64,000 nucleotides of DNA from Welwitschia mirabilis (Eukaryota > Gnetophyta > Gnetopsida > Welwitschiales), in the NCBI GenBank assembly GCA_051453625.1, contig JBOZIK010000001.1, positions 255,380,365 through 255,444,364 of the forward strand, read 5' to 3'. Within the stretch, counting starts at the first letter, position 1, and every line of letters begins with the position of its first letter. A program made the position numbers and the translations under genes. The notes under the pieces were generated by a model. That model was not told where the DNA came from. It did no database searches and was given only the letters and a program-made list of their open reading frames with translations. Shown in pieces: positions 10,451 through 24,700 of the stretch.

Positions 10451-11865
10451 AATATCTTAATATAAGATATAGATGACCTCTTCAAATCTTAATAACTTTA
10501 ATCTATATGTTATAATGCATCCCAAGATTTTTTAGGTTCTTTATATGTTTCCTATTTTTTATTGTTAATCCTTCATAGAAAAATCTCATTGTTCTTCATC
10601 ATTCAAAACCATGTTGAAGGCATTTCATCAATAAATCCTTAAAACATTTAAATTATTTATAGCATAGCTTATTTGCATTTTGTTAAAAGTATGTAATCTT
10701 ATGTCTTAATTCATTAGTTTTACATCCTCGAAAGTAGTTTTGTAAGAATTTATGATTGGAATCTCTTCATGACCTAATTGATAAAGGTTTTAAGGAATGT
10801 AGCCATGCTTTTACTTTTTCTTTGAAGGAAAGGTAAATAATTTCATTCTAATTACATCATCTTGGTTACTTATAACACAATCAACATGATATATTTGAAT
10901 TCACATAGATGTTCAAAAGGATATTGGAATTAGGGACATAAAATTTAAGTAAGAGGTTAATGATTATCAAAATAGTTTATGTGAGAAGATATGGCTATGC
11001 GTGGAGGAGTAGCTAAACGCTATGGACCCCATAGATCTTTCATTGTTTTAGTAAGCAAAATTAGATGAAAACTATTTCTGTTGTCTTTAAACATGATTAT
11101 ATTTATTAAATAAAACCCTAAGTAGTTCTGATTTTTAGATGTTGAAGTTTCACTTTTCCAAAACAAGGGTTTAGTATGGTTTTTATCAAACTCATTCAAG
11201 AGATATTAAAGGTAAAATTCTTACTGTACAATCCTTTATAAAATTAACTAATAAAATTTCTAAGCAAATAGTACATAAGAGAATAGGAACCATTTTCAAG
11301 ACAAACTTATAAAGCAAAATAATAAAAAGGATTAAAAATAAAATTTTTAATTTTGACTAATTTAAAAGATGCAACAAGAATGGTGACATAAGTAAAGTAT
11401 AAAATGATGTCACTTAGAGTGAAATTAACACATTATTGAAGATAAAAAAGGACTAGGTAGTACTATTACTCTATTTTAAACTAGAAATTTCTTAGAAAAA
11501 TTTGAAGGAATTAAAATGTAATGTAATAAAAGCATAGTTCAAACTATTATTGGTGAATTATAAGATATAGAGAGGTGTGTAATATTTAGAAAGAAATTAA
11601 AAACCTTAGCCTTTTTATAACTAATTATAACAAAAACAAGGTTGAATGCACTTAGATAAAAGTGAGATCCAAAACAACTAATTTGAGGCAAACACTTCCT
11701 AGATGTAAGCTTTTTTGCTTCAAACACTTGTTATTCTTACACTATAGAAAATAATTTTCTAATCTTAATAATGATAGATATGAAAATAGAACTATAAAAG
11801 TTTTGAAAAAGAAGATAACTTTTTAGTAACTAATTGTATTCTCTAGTAGTAGTGCCAAAAACTTG

Positions 11866-12775
11866 GTATGCCTTAATAATTATTATCAATAGTAATATTC
11901 AAAGTTATACCCTATAGTCAAGGCAAACATAGTAATCTTAAAATTTTCAAATGAGGATTGTATATTATAGTGTAGGTAACCTTAATTATCATTATTTCAT
12001 AAGGTTCACAAGGAAAATTTAAAGCTCATAAATTTTTGAATCTATATAGTAAGAGAATGTTGAATGATGTTTTATAAAAGATGAAGAGTAATAGTTGAAA
12101 GTATTTCATCCTAAGCACCATGAATGATCATTTATAACTATTAAATAAGATTAAATAAAGGAAACTACAAAAATCATTATCATTTTCTTTATTAAAAATA
12201 ATAGATTGTTTGGAAATGAAGGTTTTATGGATAAGTGACAAATCATTTATTACACATCTTGAATATTGTATATAAAACTAAAGACAACTTGTAATAGCAA
12301 ATTATTGTCACCATTTGGAGATTGATAATATTATAATAAAATACAGAAAAATAGGATAGCATGAAAGATATTATAAATAATTTGAGATTAAACATCTTAT
12401 CTAATAAAATCCTTGAAAAAAATTAATGTAATCAACTTAAAATAATAGATGTTAGAGAACATTTAAAATGAACTAGTGCATGGCTTGTAGTCATAAATGC
12501 ATCAGTGATGCAAAAGAAAATTATATCTAATTATAGTCAATAATAAAAATGCTACAATTGCTTATTAATTTCGTCTAGACTATACCCTTAGGCTTGATGA
12601 GGTAGTCGTCTCATGAAAAAATCACTTTAATATGCTTAGGAATGAAGGAAAAAGGTTTAAAACCTTATGATGAGATAAGCCCTTATTATAGTAATGGAAA
12701 TGAGAGTCAAATCAATGGGAAGTGAGGGAAAATAGGAATGTGAAATTAATCTAATGAAGAATAGATATAAGAAAT
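11866..12775. repeat. Direct repeat copy 2
   Basis: This is the partner of 9124-10450, lacking the extra block at 9563-9990. Similarity fades before 11866 and after 12775. The next 1.2 kb (12776-14009) is AT-rich and shows nothing recognisable. Confidence 0.6.
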
Positions 12776-14686
12776 GTGTTGAGCTTCTACATTTAATTTC
12801 ACATCCTTAATACATTAAATATGATCAAGGTGAGGTTGCTTAGTTATTAAGATTAATCAACTATATTGTTATCCTTTTAGAAGATTCCTTAGTTTTTTAA
12901 CATTTACAAAATCTTATCATGTTTTATAAGTTTGATTTTGTTATTTGGTATGCAGTTTTTCCTTCAAGTCTTACAAGGCTTGTCATGCTCCAAAACATTA
13001 GTGCTATTGTAGATCTCATGATGGCACTAATCTTTTTAGATTTGAATTTTAATAGAAAAGTGGATGGCTAAGCATGTTTATACATAATAAAATTTAAGTA
13101 TCAATCATTTTTAATAAAATTCTGATATAAGGATTAAAATAAACTAATGATAATTCAATGCTTAACATCTTTAGCATTAAAATTATTAACAACTATAAAG
13201 ACTAAATTTTTCAATAAATATTTTATTTACTAAAGTTTAAGGGGAAAATTTGTAAAAATTAGAGTGTAATGAAATAATAATTAGAAAAACCCTAAAATAT
13301 TAAAAAGGAGCTCATAAATTTCTAGAAGTTGAATAAATGCTAAATATAATTTTTGCCTTGCAAATTTTTAAAATTTTTATAAAAGTTTGTTTATATATTA
13401 TAAGATGTCATTATCCTTATGACATGAAATAATAGCTTGTATTTTACAATTAAAGAAACTTTTAAAGAGATCTAGAAACTAGTTAGAAAAAGACACAAAT
13501 TTAGAAGATTGATATGAAAGAATGTTAAAATGGAATAGATGTCTTGGTTAAGAAATTTTCTAAAATAAGCTTAAAGATGCACTAGATCTTGAATCGAATA
13601 GATAATAATATATGAAGAAAGTCTTAATGATAAATGAGAAGAGGGTACTATAGTGGATAAAAATAACTATAGATTCATTGTGATTGGTAATATCTTTGTA
13701 ATCCTTTAGATGCTATTAAACCAAATTTTATAAACAATGAGAGATAAAAAAGCTATGTACAATTCCATAAGAATGCTTCCAAGAAAACCATTTCATAGTA
13801 TACCATCTCATCACTTCAAAATATATCATTAATTAAGGTAAAGAATAAAACATAATATTTTTATTTATTTTGTGAAATTTCCTAAGGCTTATGATTACAT
13901 CAATAGAAATAAACCATAATAAGCATAGTATAATACTAACACTATAACACCTTTATTTTCTTTATTCAAATGCTCCACAAAGATATGTATTTAGCTAAAA
14001 GATAATAATTGTTAGGAAATTTTATTTTTCATAGCTATGTTATATTAAACAAGTTATCCTCTTTTCTCTTCATATTTTGGTATCTTCTTGTAAATGTTAA
14101 AACATGTATATATAAGCTCCTCTTAATCAATCTATTTAATGAGAAATACTTATATTAGTCTTTTAATTTTAATAATTACATTGCTTTAATTTTAAATTTA
14201 ACTAAGGATTATAAAAATAATTCATACTAATATAATTTTATAAGTATTCTTAAAAGAGTATAAATGCTTAAAAAACTAGAGTTGTCAATTTCCATCATAT
14301 GAAATACTAATTTTAATTTTTAAAGAATAAATAAGAAAATTAAAGTTATTTCATTTTATAAATGTATGGGTTTAGAGTGCTCCACTAATTATAGAATGGG
14401 AGAAGTATATCTCTTAGAGAAGTGGAAAAGCTATGAAAGCTTTAAAAAATTAAGAAACAAGCCAGAATTTTCTCATAACATATTTAAAGAATTTTTTTTT
14501 TTGCATGTTATCTAGCTAGCTATTATTTAATTTTATCTAATTTTGGACTTTATTTAATAAAAACATTATGAAGGGAGATAGAATATAATCAAAAGTAATT
14601 TTTATGAGAAGAATTTAATAACATTAAAAAAAGAAAAAAAAACCAATATGATGCTATACTGCTAGAAACCAAATTAGTATTCTTGA

Positions 14687-15173
14687 TGTTAGCATGTTAA
14701 CATAATTAACTTAGACAATTTTTAACTTAAAAATAAAACATAAAATAACATATTTCATTGCATGTTTAAAGGATGCAACTATCATGTTCAAAAGATGAAA
14801 TACTTCCTACAGATGAAAACTACAAAGATGAAGATCATTCATTTCAATATAATCATCATCAATAAATATATGAAGAAATATATATGAAGTTAAAATAAGT
14901 GTGAATAAACACTTGAGTTACATAGGTTAAATCCTAAAGCTAGATATGTTCTTCATCCATGGACTATATGCTTAACCATATGCTTAAAATGCTATTCATA
15001 ATAAATATTTATTATTAATCATTAATTATTGTAATTACTATACTTACTCCTTATTTTTACCATTCATGAGATGATCTTAAATTTCTGCATTTAATTTCAA
15101 ACTTGGGGTTAGAGTACTTTTTCTCCAAATCAGAAACATGATTGGAAGAGATTCTACACTCAAGTTTCTAATA
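14687..15173 (+). repeat. LTR A of the tandem element
   Basis: It starts TGTTAGCATGTTAACATAAT and runs 487 bases to the primer-binding-like TGGTATCAAAAC at 15174, a match to methionine tRNA with two changes relative to TGGTATCAGAGC. It matches LTR B (16431-16908) along its length. Confidence 0.65.
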
Positions 15174-16430
15174 TGGTATCAAAACTAATGGTTTCAATCC
15201 TAATGCTTAGTAGCCAAATAAAAAATAATGGTTTTAATCTTAAGTTACAGTAGCCAAAACAAACCCAAAGGTTAAAGTTTCAAGATGTAAAAGCTAATGA
15301 ATTTGTCCTAAAATAAGAAGTGATAGTAGAATAGAAGGTTTTTAATGAAACTTTAAAAATTACAATAGGTGGTTGTGACCACTGATAAAGTGAAATAAAT
15401 TTGTTTTTTTGTTATCTAAGATAGCCAATTTAAGAAGAAGTTAGTTCTTACTATGTGTTGTGACTTATGTTTTATTAGAAATTAAAGATGATTACATCGA
15501 AGATTAGCTCCTTGTTGTTTCAGCTAATGAAATTGAGAAACCGTACTAGAAGCATTTAGATTAAGATCAATAAGATCAATAGGGAGTTATCCACTTAAAA
15601 ACATCCAAATATCATAAAGTATCAAAGGATAAGAACAAAATTCATATGGTAGCTAAATCACTGTGATCCTACATTTTAGAATGACAAACTAATCAAATTA
15701 ACATTAGTAAAATATACAAAGTAAGTACGTTAGAGAAATTTTATTTTTGATAGCTATGTCATATTAAGCAATGTTATCATCTTTTCTCTTCATATTGCAC
15801 CATCTTCTTGTAAGGGTTAAAACATGTATGTATGATATTCTATTAATCAATCTATTTAATGGAAAATAGTTATCTTAGTATTTTAGTTTTAATAATTACA
15901 TTACTTTAATTTTAATTCCAACTAAGAATTATAAAAGGGACTCACACTAAGATAATATTTATAAGTATTCTTGAAAGAGTATAAACGCCTAAAAAACTAG
16001 AGTTATCAATTTACATCATATGAAATACTAATTTTAATTTTTAAGGGAGAAATAAGAAAATTGAAGTTATTTCATTTTATAAATGTATGGGTTTAGAGTG
16101 CTCCACTAATTATAAAATGGGAGAAGTATATCTATTAAAGAATTGGAAAAGCTATGAAAGCTTTATTTTCATTCAATTGAAAAAAAATAAAAACTGTAAT
16201 AAAGAATCCATCAATTTTCTCATAGCATATTTAAAGAAAACATTTTTCATGTTGTCTAGCTAGCTATTATTACTTTTTTAAATTTAGGATCCTATTTTAA
16301 CAAAAAAATTATGAAGGGAGATAGAAGATATTCAAAAATAGTTTTTTATGAGAAGAATTTAATAGCACTAAAAAAAGTAAAAAAATCCAATTTGACATTA
16401 TACCACTAGAAACCAAATTACTATCCTTAA

Positions 16431-16908
16431 TGTTAGCATGTTAATATAATTAACTTAGAGAATTGTTAACTTACAAATAAAACATAAAATAACATATTTC
16501 ATTTTCATGTTCAAAGGATGCAACTATCATTTCCAAAAGATGCAATACTTCCTATTGATGAAAATTACAAAGATGAAGATCATTCGTTCCAATATAATCA
16601 TCATCAATAAAAGAACTGTGAAAAACAATTGAGTTACATATGTTGAAGTCTAAAACTAGATAGGTTCTTCAGCCATGAGCTATATGCCTAATCACATTTC
16701 ATAATGCTTATTTCTTATTAACCATTAATTATTTAGTTATTATATTAAACATTTAGAATATTATAAAGTTTGATTCCTTTACTTCTTATTTTTATTATTC
16801 ATGAGATGGCCTTAAATTTTTGCATTTAATTTCAAACTTAGAGTTAAAGCACTTCTGCCCCAAATCAGAAACATGATAGTAAGAGATTCTGCACTTAAGT
16901 TCCCAACA
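16431..16908 (+). repeat. LTR B of the tandem element
   Basis: It starts TGTTAGCATGTTAATATAAT, ends in ACA, and is followed at 16909 by TGGTATTAGAAT, a decayed primer-binding site. It is 478 bases long and shares most bases with LTR A. Confidence 0.65.
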
Positions 16909-17640
16909 TGGTATTAGAATTAATGGTTTCAATCCTAAGACATAGTAGCCAAATCAAAAATGATGGTTTTAATCTTGAGATACAGTAGCCAAAATAGAGA
17001 AAAAGATCAAAGTTTCAAGATGTTAAAGATGAACTAATGAAATACTAATTTTAAAAGTTGATGACTTTGTCCTGAAATAAGAAGTAATAGTAGAAGAGAA
17101 GGTTTTTAATGAACTTTAAAAATTAAAATAGGTGGTTGTGACTACTGATAAAGTGAAATAAATTTGTTTATTTTGTTACCTAAAATTTGATATTCAAAAC
17201 TTTAAGTTATGAATTAAACAAAAATTCTAATTATTTATCTAAATTTAAAAAAGTATAACAAAGAAGAAAGCATGGTTATTTTTATTAATTTTAAGGAATT
17301 AAAGTTATAAGAATACAAATTAGCCAATCTAAGAAGAAGTTAGCTCTTATGGTGTGTTGTGATTTATGTTTTATTAGAAATTAAAGATGGTTTCATCAAA
17401 GTTTAGTTCCCTATAATTCCAAGTAATGAAATTTAAAAACCACACTAGAAGCATTAAGATTAAGATCAATAAGATTAATAAGGAGTTTTCCACTTATGAA
17501 ACACCAAAATATCATAAAGTATCAACGGATAAAAACTTTGTATGGTAGCTAGATCATTATCATTTAATATTTTAGAATGATAACCTAATCAAACTGATAT
17601 TGATAAAATATACAAAGTAAGCATGTTAGAGATATTTTAT

Positions 17641-18481
17641 AGAAAACTACCAAACATGTAGTAATGAAGCTATGAAACTGGAAAGCTGATGATCTAGTAG
17701 GAGCACTGTCATTCTCATGCAAGTAAGATAAAGTTGGTTAACCACTAGAGTGTCACATACAAAGGTTAAAATGAAGTAAGAATATATGATATCCTTCATT
17801 AAAGGAAAAAAAAATGAAAACCAATTTTTATATTTTTTACTTTCTAAAACACTATTAGAATGAAATAATGCTAACATTGTCCTAATTATGTTTTCTTTCA
17901 TACATGGTACAGATGTGTAGTTGAAATGTACAAATTTAGCAGGCTTCATCAAACTTGATAATAAATAATATTTTCCACTTAAATAAGAGAAATATTAATA
18001 AAATATTTAAAATTATGTTGAAATCCCACAGTAAAAGAAGCAAAAATGACTCTATAGAAGGTATAACATTAACATGCATTTCACCTTTTTCCTTTTTTTA
18101 CTTGTTCCTTTTTTTTTTTTTTTGGGTGCATTGTGAAGCTAAACTCTATGAGTTTAAAGCATTATGCTCATATGTTCTTACATTCTTTTATTATTGCAAT
18201 ACTAGATCTAGTAAGTCCATTACTATTCTCTATAATTCATTAGAGGATCTATAAATTTTGTTTTTTGATTATCTTTTTATCTTTCCTCTTTGTTTATCTA
18301 CTATGCCACTGCATCATCAAATCTTGTGAAACCTCAATGCATTATATTAACTTAGAAGAAAATGATTTAAATTACTTTAAACCTAATAAAGTTTTTAGTC
18401 ATATTAATGAAGTTCTTATGTAATTCCATTCATGGTACAATTTTATCTTTATCAAGCATCCTAAAATAAATCTATGACATA
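17641..18481. other. Intergenic, nothing recognised
   Basis: There are two low-complexity open frames of about 100 codons (17647-17952 minus, 17955-18254 plus). Both are rich in F, L, I, K and N, as expected for chance frames in AT-rich DNA, and neither has a recognisable domain. Confidence 0.5.
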
Positions 18482-18873
18482 NNNNNNNNNNNNNNNNNNN
18501 NNNNNNNNNNNNNNNNNNNNNNNNNNNNNNNNNNNNNNNNNNNNNNNNNNNNNNNNNNNNNNNNNNNNNNNNNNNNNNNNNNNNNNNNNNNNNNNNNNNN
18601 NNNNNNNNNNNNNNNNNNNNNNNNNNNNNNNNNNNNNNNNNNNNNNNNNNNNNNNNNNNNNNNNNNNNNNNNNNNNNNNNNNNNNNNNNNNNNNNNNNNN
18701 NNNNNNNNNNNNNNNNNNNNNNNNNNNNNNNNNNNNNNNNNNNNNNNNNNNNNNNNNNNNNNNNNNNNNNNNNNNNNNNNNNNNNNNNNNNNNNNNNNNN
18801 NNNNNNNNNNNNNNNNNNNNNNNNNNNNNNNNNNNNNNNNNNNNNNNNNNNNNNNNNNNNNNNNNNNNNNNNN
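18482..18873. other. Assembly gap (392 N)
   Basis: All bases are N. Its size is not a round default, so it may be an estimate from paired reads. Confidence 0.98.
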
Positions 18874-21291
18874 AAATTCACTAGAAAATATTTAAAAAAC
18901 TAAATAGATAGCATCAGACTATTTTTATTAGACATTGATGCTAGATAAACTATAATTGATGTTCTTTTGTCTAAGCACTAATGTAAATAAGTCCATTATT
19001 ATACAAAAGAAATTGCATTTTAAAAGATATAGAATAACATCAAAGTTGTTTCATCTTAGTTTTGATAGTGTTGACAAAATAATGACTAACATGAAGTTTT
19101 ACAAAATGAAGATGAAACTCTCCTAGAAAAAAGAAATATGAGATACATATTCCTTGATGCTTTTAATAAATGGGTTTATTACAAGTTTGAATAAATCATT
19201 ATTCTTATAAATATCTCTTTATTTTGTAAAAAACTAGTAGAACTATTTCTATCATTAGTCATATCTCATGTGAAGATCACTTTATATTCCTAATAGAAAA
19301 TTCACCTAATCTAGCACAACTTAAAAAACATAAGGACCTACATGTACATATTTAAAGCCTAAAGAAATGAATAAAATTAAATAAGTAGCTGCCATTTTAG
19401 CATGGCATTATGCTATAATATATAATAATTTTATTAGAAAAACTTTTCCAAAATCTAAAACATGAAGTATATTGTCTCTAAGCTAGAATTCTAATTTTGT
19501 TTGTATAGTAGAATCTAGTAGTAAGAGATGGACTTCCAAATATTATTATAAATAAAATATTTACCTAATTAAAAATTTTGTTCAAGCCTTGTTCAAGCAA
19601 TACATCATATAATGAATACAAAGATGAAGATAAAGAAGGACATAGAAGATCACACATCAGGTTCTTGATTCAAGCACATTATTTCATCTAGTGGTTTTCT
19701 AATATTAATTATTAAGGTGCCCAAATCTTCACCACCTCATAAATAACCTATTTCATTAAAGTAACTCACTAGATTAATCACCATCTAATTTGAAGTAAAG
19801 AAAAAGTGGCTTATTGAAGAAGATTTTAAACATTTAGAAAATTTTAAAAAATTTCAAGCCAAATGTTTAAAACATCTAGGCTTAATCCATATTTTTATGT
19901 ACAAGAAAAAATAGTAGAATTTATGCAAACACTCAAATAAGTTATGTTAAGTCTTATTGCAGTAGGTAATATAAAGATATTATAAATATGACTATTTTCT
20001 TAATATTGCTTGTAACATAGTTCCATAGGAGTTTAGCAAGAATCTTATGATATAGAATTAATCCATGAAATATTTTATTGACAATAAAAATAAAGTCCTA
20101 TAGGTCCAAAAAAATTCATGGATTATAGATCTAAGGAAACATGAACTCATAAGGGATAATAAATTTTTAGAGATATTAGTCATATGAGAAGTTTAGGCAA
20201 TTTTATGTTATTCTTGTAGACTCAAGATAATAAAATAAAAAAGGAAGAAAAAGAAATATTGAATAAAGTAGATATAAAAATTTAAATTAGTAAAATGAAC
20301 AAGTCAAGGAAGAAGCTAATAAATTAAAATAAAAAAATAATTTTATGCAAAAATTTCCAAAACATTTAAAAATACAAAATAAATGTTCAAAACACATAAT
20401 TTAGAAGAAAGAGGAGTTGATAAGAATGAAGCACATAAATGCAATACTTCAGTAAAAAAAAGTCTCAAATCACTTTTCTTAAATGGTAGAAGGATCAAAT
20501 CTCTTAAGAAAGAAACCAAAAACAAAAGAACTTGGTGAAATATAAAACATCATTGAGTTATTTGTGCCCAATTAAAAAGCTTCAATAAATGTAAGTTTTA
20601 GAATAAGTATAGCCTCTTAAGCATGACCCACATGAAGAACCTATGAAAATGATAAAGAAGTTATCGAACTAGCTATTATTGTCAAATTAGCCACTAAGGG
20701 AGATAATGCAAAAAGAGACCTAGAAGTTCAAATGAAATAACTACTAAAATTCTAGGTGTAAAAATTTATGTATTAAGTGTAATAAAGTTTTTCTTTATAC
20801 ATATTCCTTGTAATTTCTATTTTTTTGTAAAAAGTAGCAAAAGGCAAAGGTTATGAGAAGTACTTATATCTACATTATAAGCTCATTCAAGGATAAAAAA
20901 ATTCTTAAGAAAAATTAAATACTTAAAAATAAATAAGTCATCTTTCACAAAAAAAAAAGAAAATATAATAGCTAAAGAAATCATTTTTCAGTTTAAATAA
21001 AACAAATTGTTGCTAACATATTAAAGTAAGTTGAATTAATAAAAATAATTAGCCACTAAGATATTAGCTTAATATAAAATAAGGTGCTCAAATATTATAA
21101 GTGATAAAGTTTTTGATAATTAATTATTCTATTATTTCTTAAAGTAAAACTATTTTTAAAGATGGTAAAATAGAAGAAGAAAGATAAGCTCAAAAAGATG
21201 AAGAACCTAAAGATGAATATGAAACAAATTTAGATGGATACAAAAATTGAAAAAAGTTTAAATAGTGTGAAACAAGTTAAAATTAAAGAGA
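18874..21291. other. AT-rich DNA, probably degraded transposon
   Basis: No domain can be read in any frame. Its position just upstream of an LTR of the same family as the 14-17 kb array makes a degraded element likely, but this is inference. Confidence 0.35.
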
Positions 21292-21786
21292 GTATTATTA
21301 AGTTAACATAATTACCCTAAATAATTGTTAAATTGAGAACAAAGCATGAAATGACATGTTTTCCTTTACATCCAAAGGATGGAATTATCACATCCAAAAT
21401 ACGAAACTTTTCTTATTGAAAAAATAATATAACAAGAAAGATCATTCAATCTACTATAATCATCATTAATAAATATAATAAGAAATATATCTAAAGTTAC
21501 AAGAAGTATTACAAAATAGTTAAGTCACATAGGTCTAAGTTTAAGACTTAGACAAGTGGTTCATTCAGTAATCACCTTCATTAAAATAATACTTGTAATG
21601 ATGACTTATTATTAGTCATTAATTATTTTATCTAATATTTAAAGTATTATAAAGTTTGATTCCTCTAATTCTTATTTCTCTTATTCATCAAATAATATGA
21701 ATTTTCTGCATTTAGTTCTACACTTAGAATTGTCCTTCCTCAAATCACAAATATGATATTAAAACCTTTTACACTCAAGTTTAACA
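21292..21786 (+). repeat. LTR C, third copy of the same LTR family
   Basis: It matches LTRs A and B in order ('agttaacataatta', 'aaaggatg', 'atcattcaatctac', 'tataatcatcat', 'tttctgcatttag', 'actcaagtttaaca') but is more diverged. It is preceded by purines (AAAGAGAG, about 21283-21290), as expected for a polypurine tract. It is followed by TTGTATCAACAA at 21787, a decayed primer-binding site. It may be a solo LTR or one end of a decayed element. Confidence 0.55.
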
Positions 21787-24700
21787 TTGTATCAACAAAC
21801 TTTCATGATTTAATTTTAACCACTTAAAGTAGAAGTAATTTCTCCATTCATTACATATACGCAAAAGCTTAGAAAGTTTGGTATTTCAAAAAATCTTAAA
21901 ATAATGTTCTCATAGAAATGTAGAATCAAATTTTGTTTTCTTTTGGAAATATTAATTGCAAAAATTAAATATCATACATGAAATTTCTAATTAAAGTTAG
22001 AAAGCTTATATATGAATGATCTTATTGGTACCCTTTTATAGTTGAGACTATAATAGGCCTATTCTAATAATTAACCGTTCTAGAAAGGTATCTATTTTTT
22101 AATTTGATTTTTTAACCTCTTAATATGTTCATGTCCTAAGAACACATGTTTTTTGCTTTTTAAATTCAAAGTTTTAAGTTTTGAATTCTAAGAATATAAC
22201 TTCAACTATTATTTCAGATCTAAACTTTTATTCCATAATAACTATAGATTTGAATCCCTTATTTCACTACTTTCCTAAAAAAATCATTCTATAATTTCAT
22301 AGTAGAAGAATTTGAACCTCTACTTCTTTATCATCATGAAACAAAATTGAAGATTTTTTTAACATTTTTGATTCTATTATATGGGATTTCTCATCCTTTT
22401 ACACTATTTTCAACTTTGAATTTATTTTAGGATTTTCATCTTATTTTTTTTAAATGATGGAATACTATTTCATATTGAAATACTATTTCAAAAAAAATCT
22501 AGATTTCTATTTCCATAATCCATTTAGTTTTGGTTTTAAAATAAAGCCTACACTTTTAGAATTTTATGATTTCTTCCTTTGATTATCCTCATCTTTGAAT
22601 CTAGGGTTTCATTAGGTTCATTTTAAAATCTTAGAATTATAACCTTTAGCCATAATACAATGTCAGAAGTTGTGTGAAAGCATTTTATATGATAAAACAT
22701 TTACAATAATAAATATTAAAATCATAAACTATAAACATAAATTTAATATTAAAAACATTATTTAAAGTGGCTTTGGGTGGTTTAGGAAACTAATGTGCTC
22801 AAAGGAAACTTCTCACTTGGAAGTTTTTCATAAGAAACACTTTAATGTATGCTATATTAATTAAAAAAAAGATTATGAATAATGATGATGTGTTTCATCC
22901 TTCATTCTTCATATAGTTAGTAAAAGATTATGACATATGAAATGCATTGCTTTATTAGTAATCATTCACTTAAATAATATTATTTTTTAAAATAACAATT
23001 TGATTCATGACAAAAAAACACTTATTGCATTTTTTCCCCCAAGGATCATTATCACATCTGTGCAACTATTTTTCTTCTTTAGCAATTATCTTGGAGGGTG
23101 TTATATGCATGTGCTATTTTTATTACAAAATGGCTAGGGGGTTACCTTGTAGCCTTTGGGCTTTGTTAAGGTTACTTTATCATTTTTTCTAGTCTATTAT
23201 TCACCATAATAAACCTACATATAATTGCATTTCTCATCTATTTTTGGTACTTATGATATTTATTTGTTTTTATTTTGTTTCTTTATTCTTCGTTATTTTT
23301 CTTCTATTATTATTATTATTTTTTATCTTTATTATTATTTTCATTTGATCTTTATTTCTTATGTTTTGACTTCTAATTAACATTAATAATTCTAAGAAAC
23401 TTACTTGTGATAATATAATTTTTAATCTAAGTTAAAAATATACTAATAAGAATATTTTAGAAATTCTAATTTATGATAATCCTCTTTGGTTAAGTGTGTC
23501 ATACCAAATTGTTTAGTTTTTCTAATTTTAATAAGATTAAATAATCTTCTATAACCTTAAGGAACTTTACTGTCTAATGTCTCCCTTTATATTTTAAATC
23601 ATTACTAGAAGTTTGGTATTTTTTAATGGCTTAATAAAGAGGATAGATAGCATAATAAATTTGGCATATTTTATTTTCTATTATTAAAAGTTTAATGTTT
23701 GGACTTAATATGATTATTCATTGACTATGTTATGTTTGTTGAAGAAATAAAATGAAATTTTGGTGAGGTTAGAAAGTGAAACCATGAATTTGATATTACA
23801 ACTATAAATTTTTAAGATTGCAGGTCACCACATTAAATCATGCTATGAAGGACATCTATATATAATATGCAATACCCAAAAAATGTTATGTAAGAAAAAT
23901 TCATAATTATGTAAATCTATTTTAGAAATAACTTATAAGAACCTTTCATAAAGGCTTAACATGTCCTTAATAACTTTAAGTTGTGTTAGTAAAACACTAT
24001 ATATAGTTTATCCTATGTAAAGATAAGATTGTAATTAATTTTATCTATAATCATATCATTTAAACCAATAACAAAATTTGTATTTTAACATATTATTTCT
24101 TACAATTCCTCTCTTAAAATTAAGTTTGACAGGATCATGAAAGAATTAGACATTAAATGAAAAAAGGTATAATTTTTAGTTCTTTTAAAAGATCACATAA
24201 TAAGTGAAGAAAATTTATTAACTTCTTTGTTACAAATTCACAATATGATACAAAAAAAAAAAAAGGAAATTTAAAACTATCATCCCAATTTAAGAGAAAA
24301 ATAGTATAATTTATTATATTAATTTCTTCTTATTATTCTTACTAGTTAAATATAAGTAAATAGAGGAGATGAATACCCATATCATATGGTTTAATTCAAG
24401 TTAGCTTTTATTACTATATTTTCTTCAAGAAATGCTTGCATATGTTTTTAAAATTTTTTTTTTAAACTTTCAATAATTGTGTAGTGATGGATTTGACTTC
24501 TTTTATCAATAAATCTATGTTGCTTAAGATGAAAGTAGTATAACTATAATGTGAAGGAAAACATTAAGAGGAATACTTTTAATAGATTTGTCATACATTT
24601 TCACTTAGACTTTTCAATAAGTTGATTCTTTTGAGTAGCAAAACTTGTTAATATAAGTTGTTATTATGTTATTATTTTCACTTAAAAGCCAAAAAGTTCT

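Larger units (their letters stand above)
14010..17640 (+). mobile_element. Tandem array of a non-autonomous LTR element
   Basis: Two units, about 14010-15735 and 15736-17640, repeat in the same direction. Each reads internal tail, LTR, primer-binding site, internal head. The order over the whole array is therefore tail-LTR-head-tail-LTR-head. This is the pattern left by unequal recombination between LTRs, not by one clean insertion. The 1257 bases between the two LTRs contain no gag or pol frame, so the element is non-autonomous (LARD or TRIM type). Unit 2 keeps about 150 bases (17182-17320) that unit 1 lacks. Purine-rich DNA precedes each LTR. Confidence 0.65.

Noticed and set aside
17647-18254. 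Two frames of about 100 codons, back to back
   Set aside because: Their residue use is that of random AT-rich DNA and no domain, signal or conservation can be seen.
18399-18884. Open frames across the second gap
   Set aside because: They consist mainly of N and a few AT-rich codons.
23007-23192. 61-codon frame with cysteines and aromatic residues
   Set aside because: It is too short, with no recognised motif and no context.
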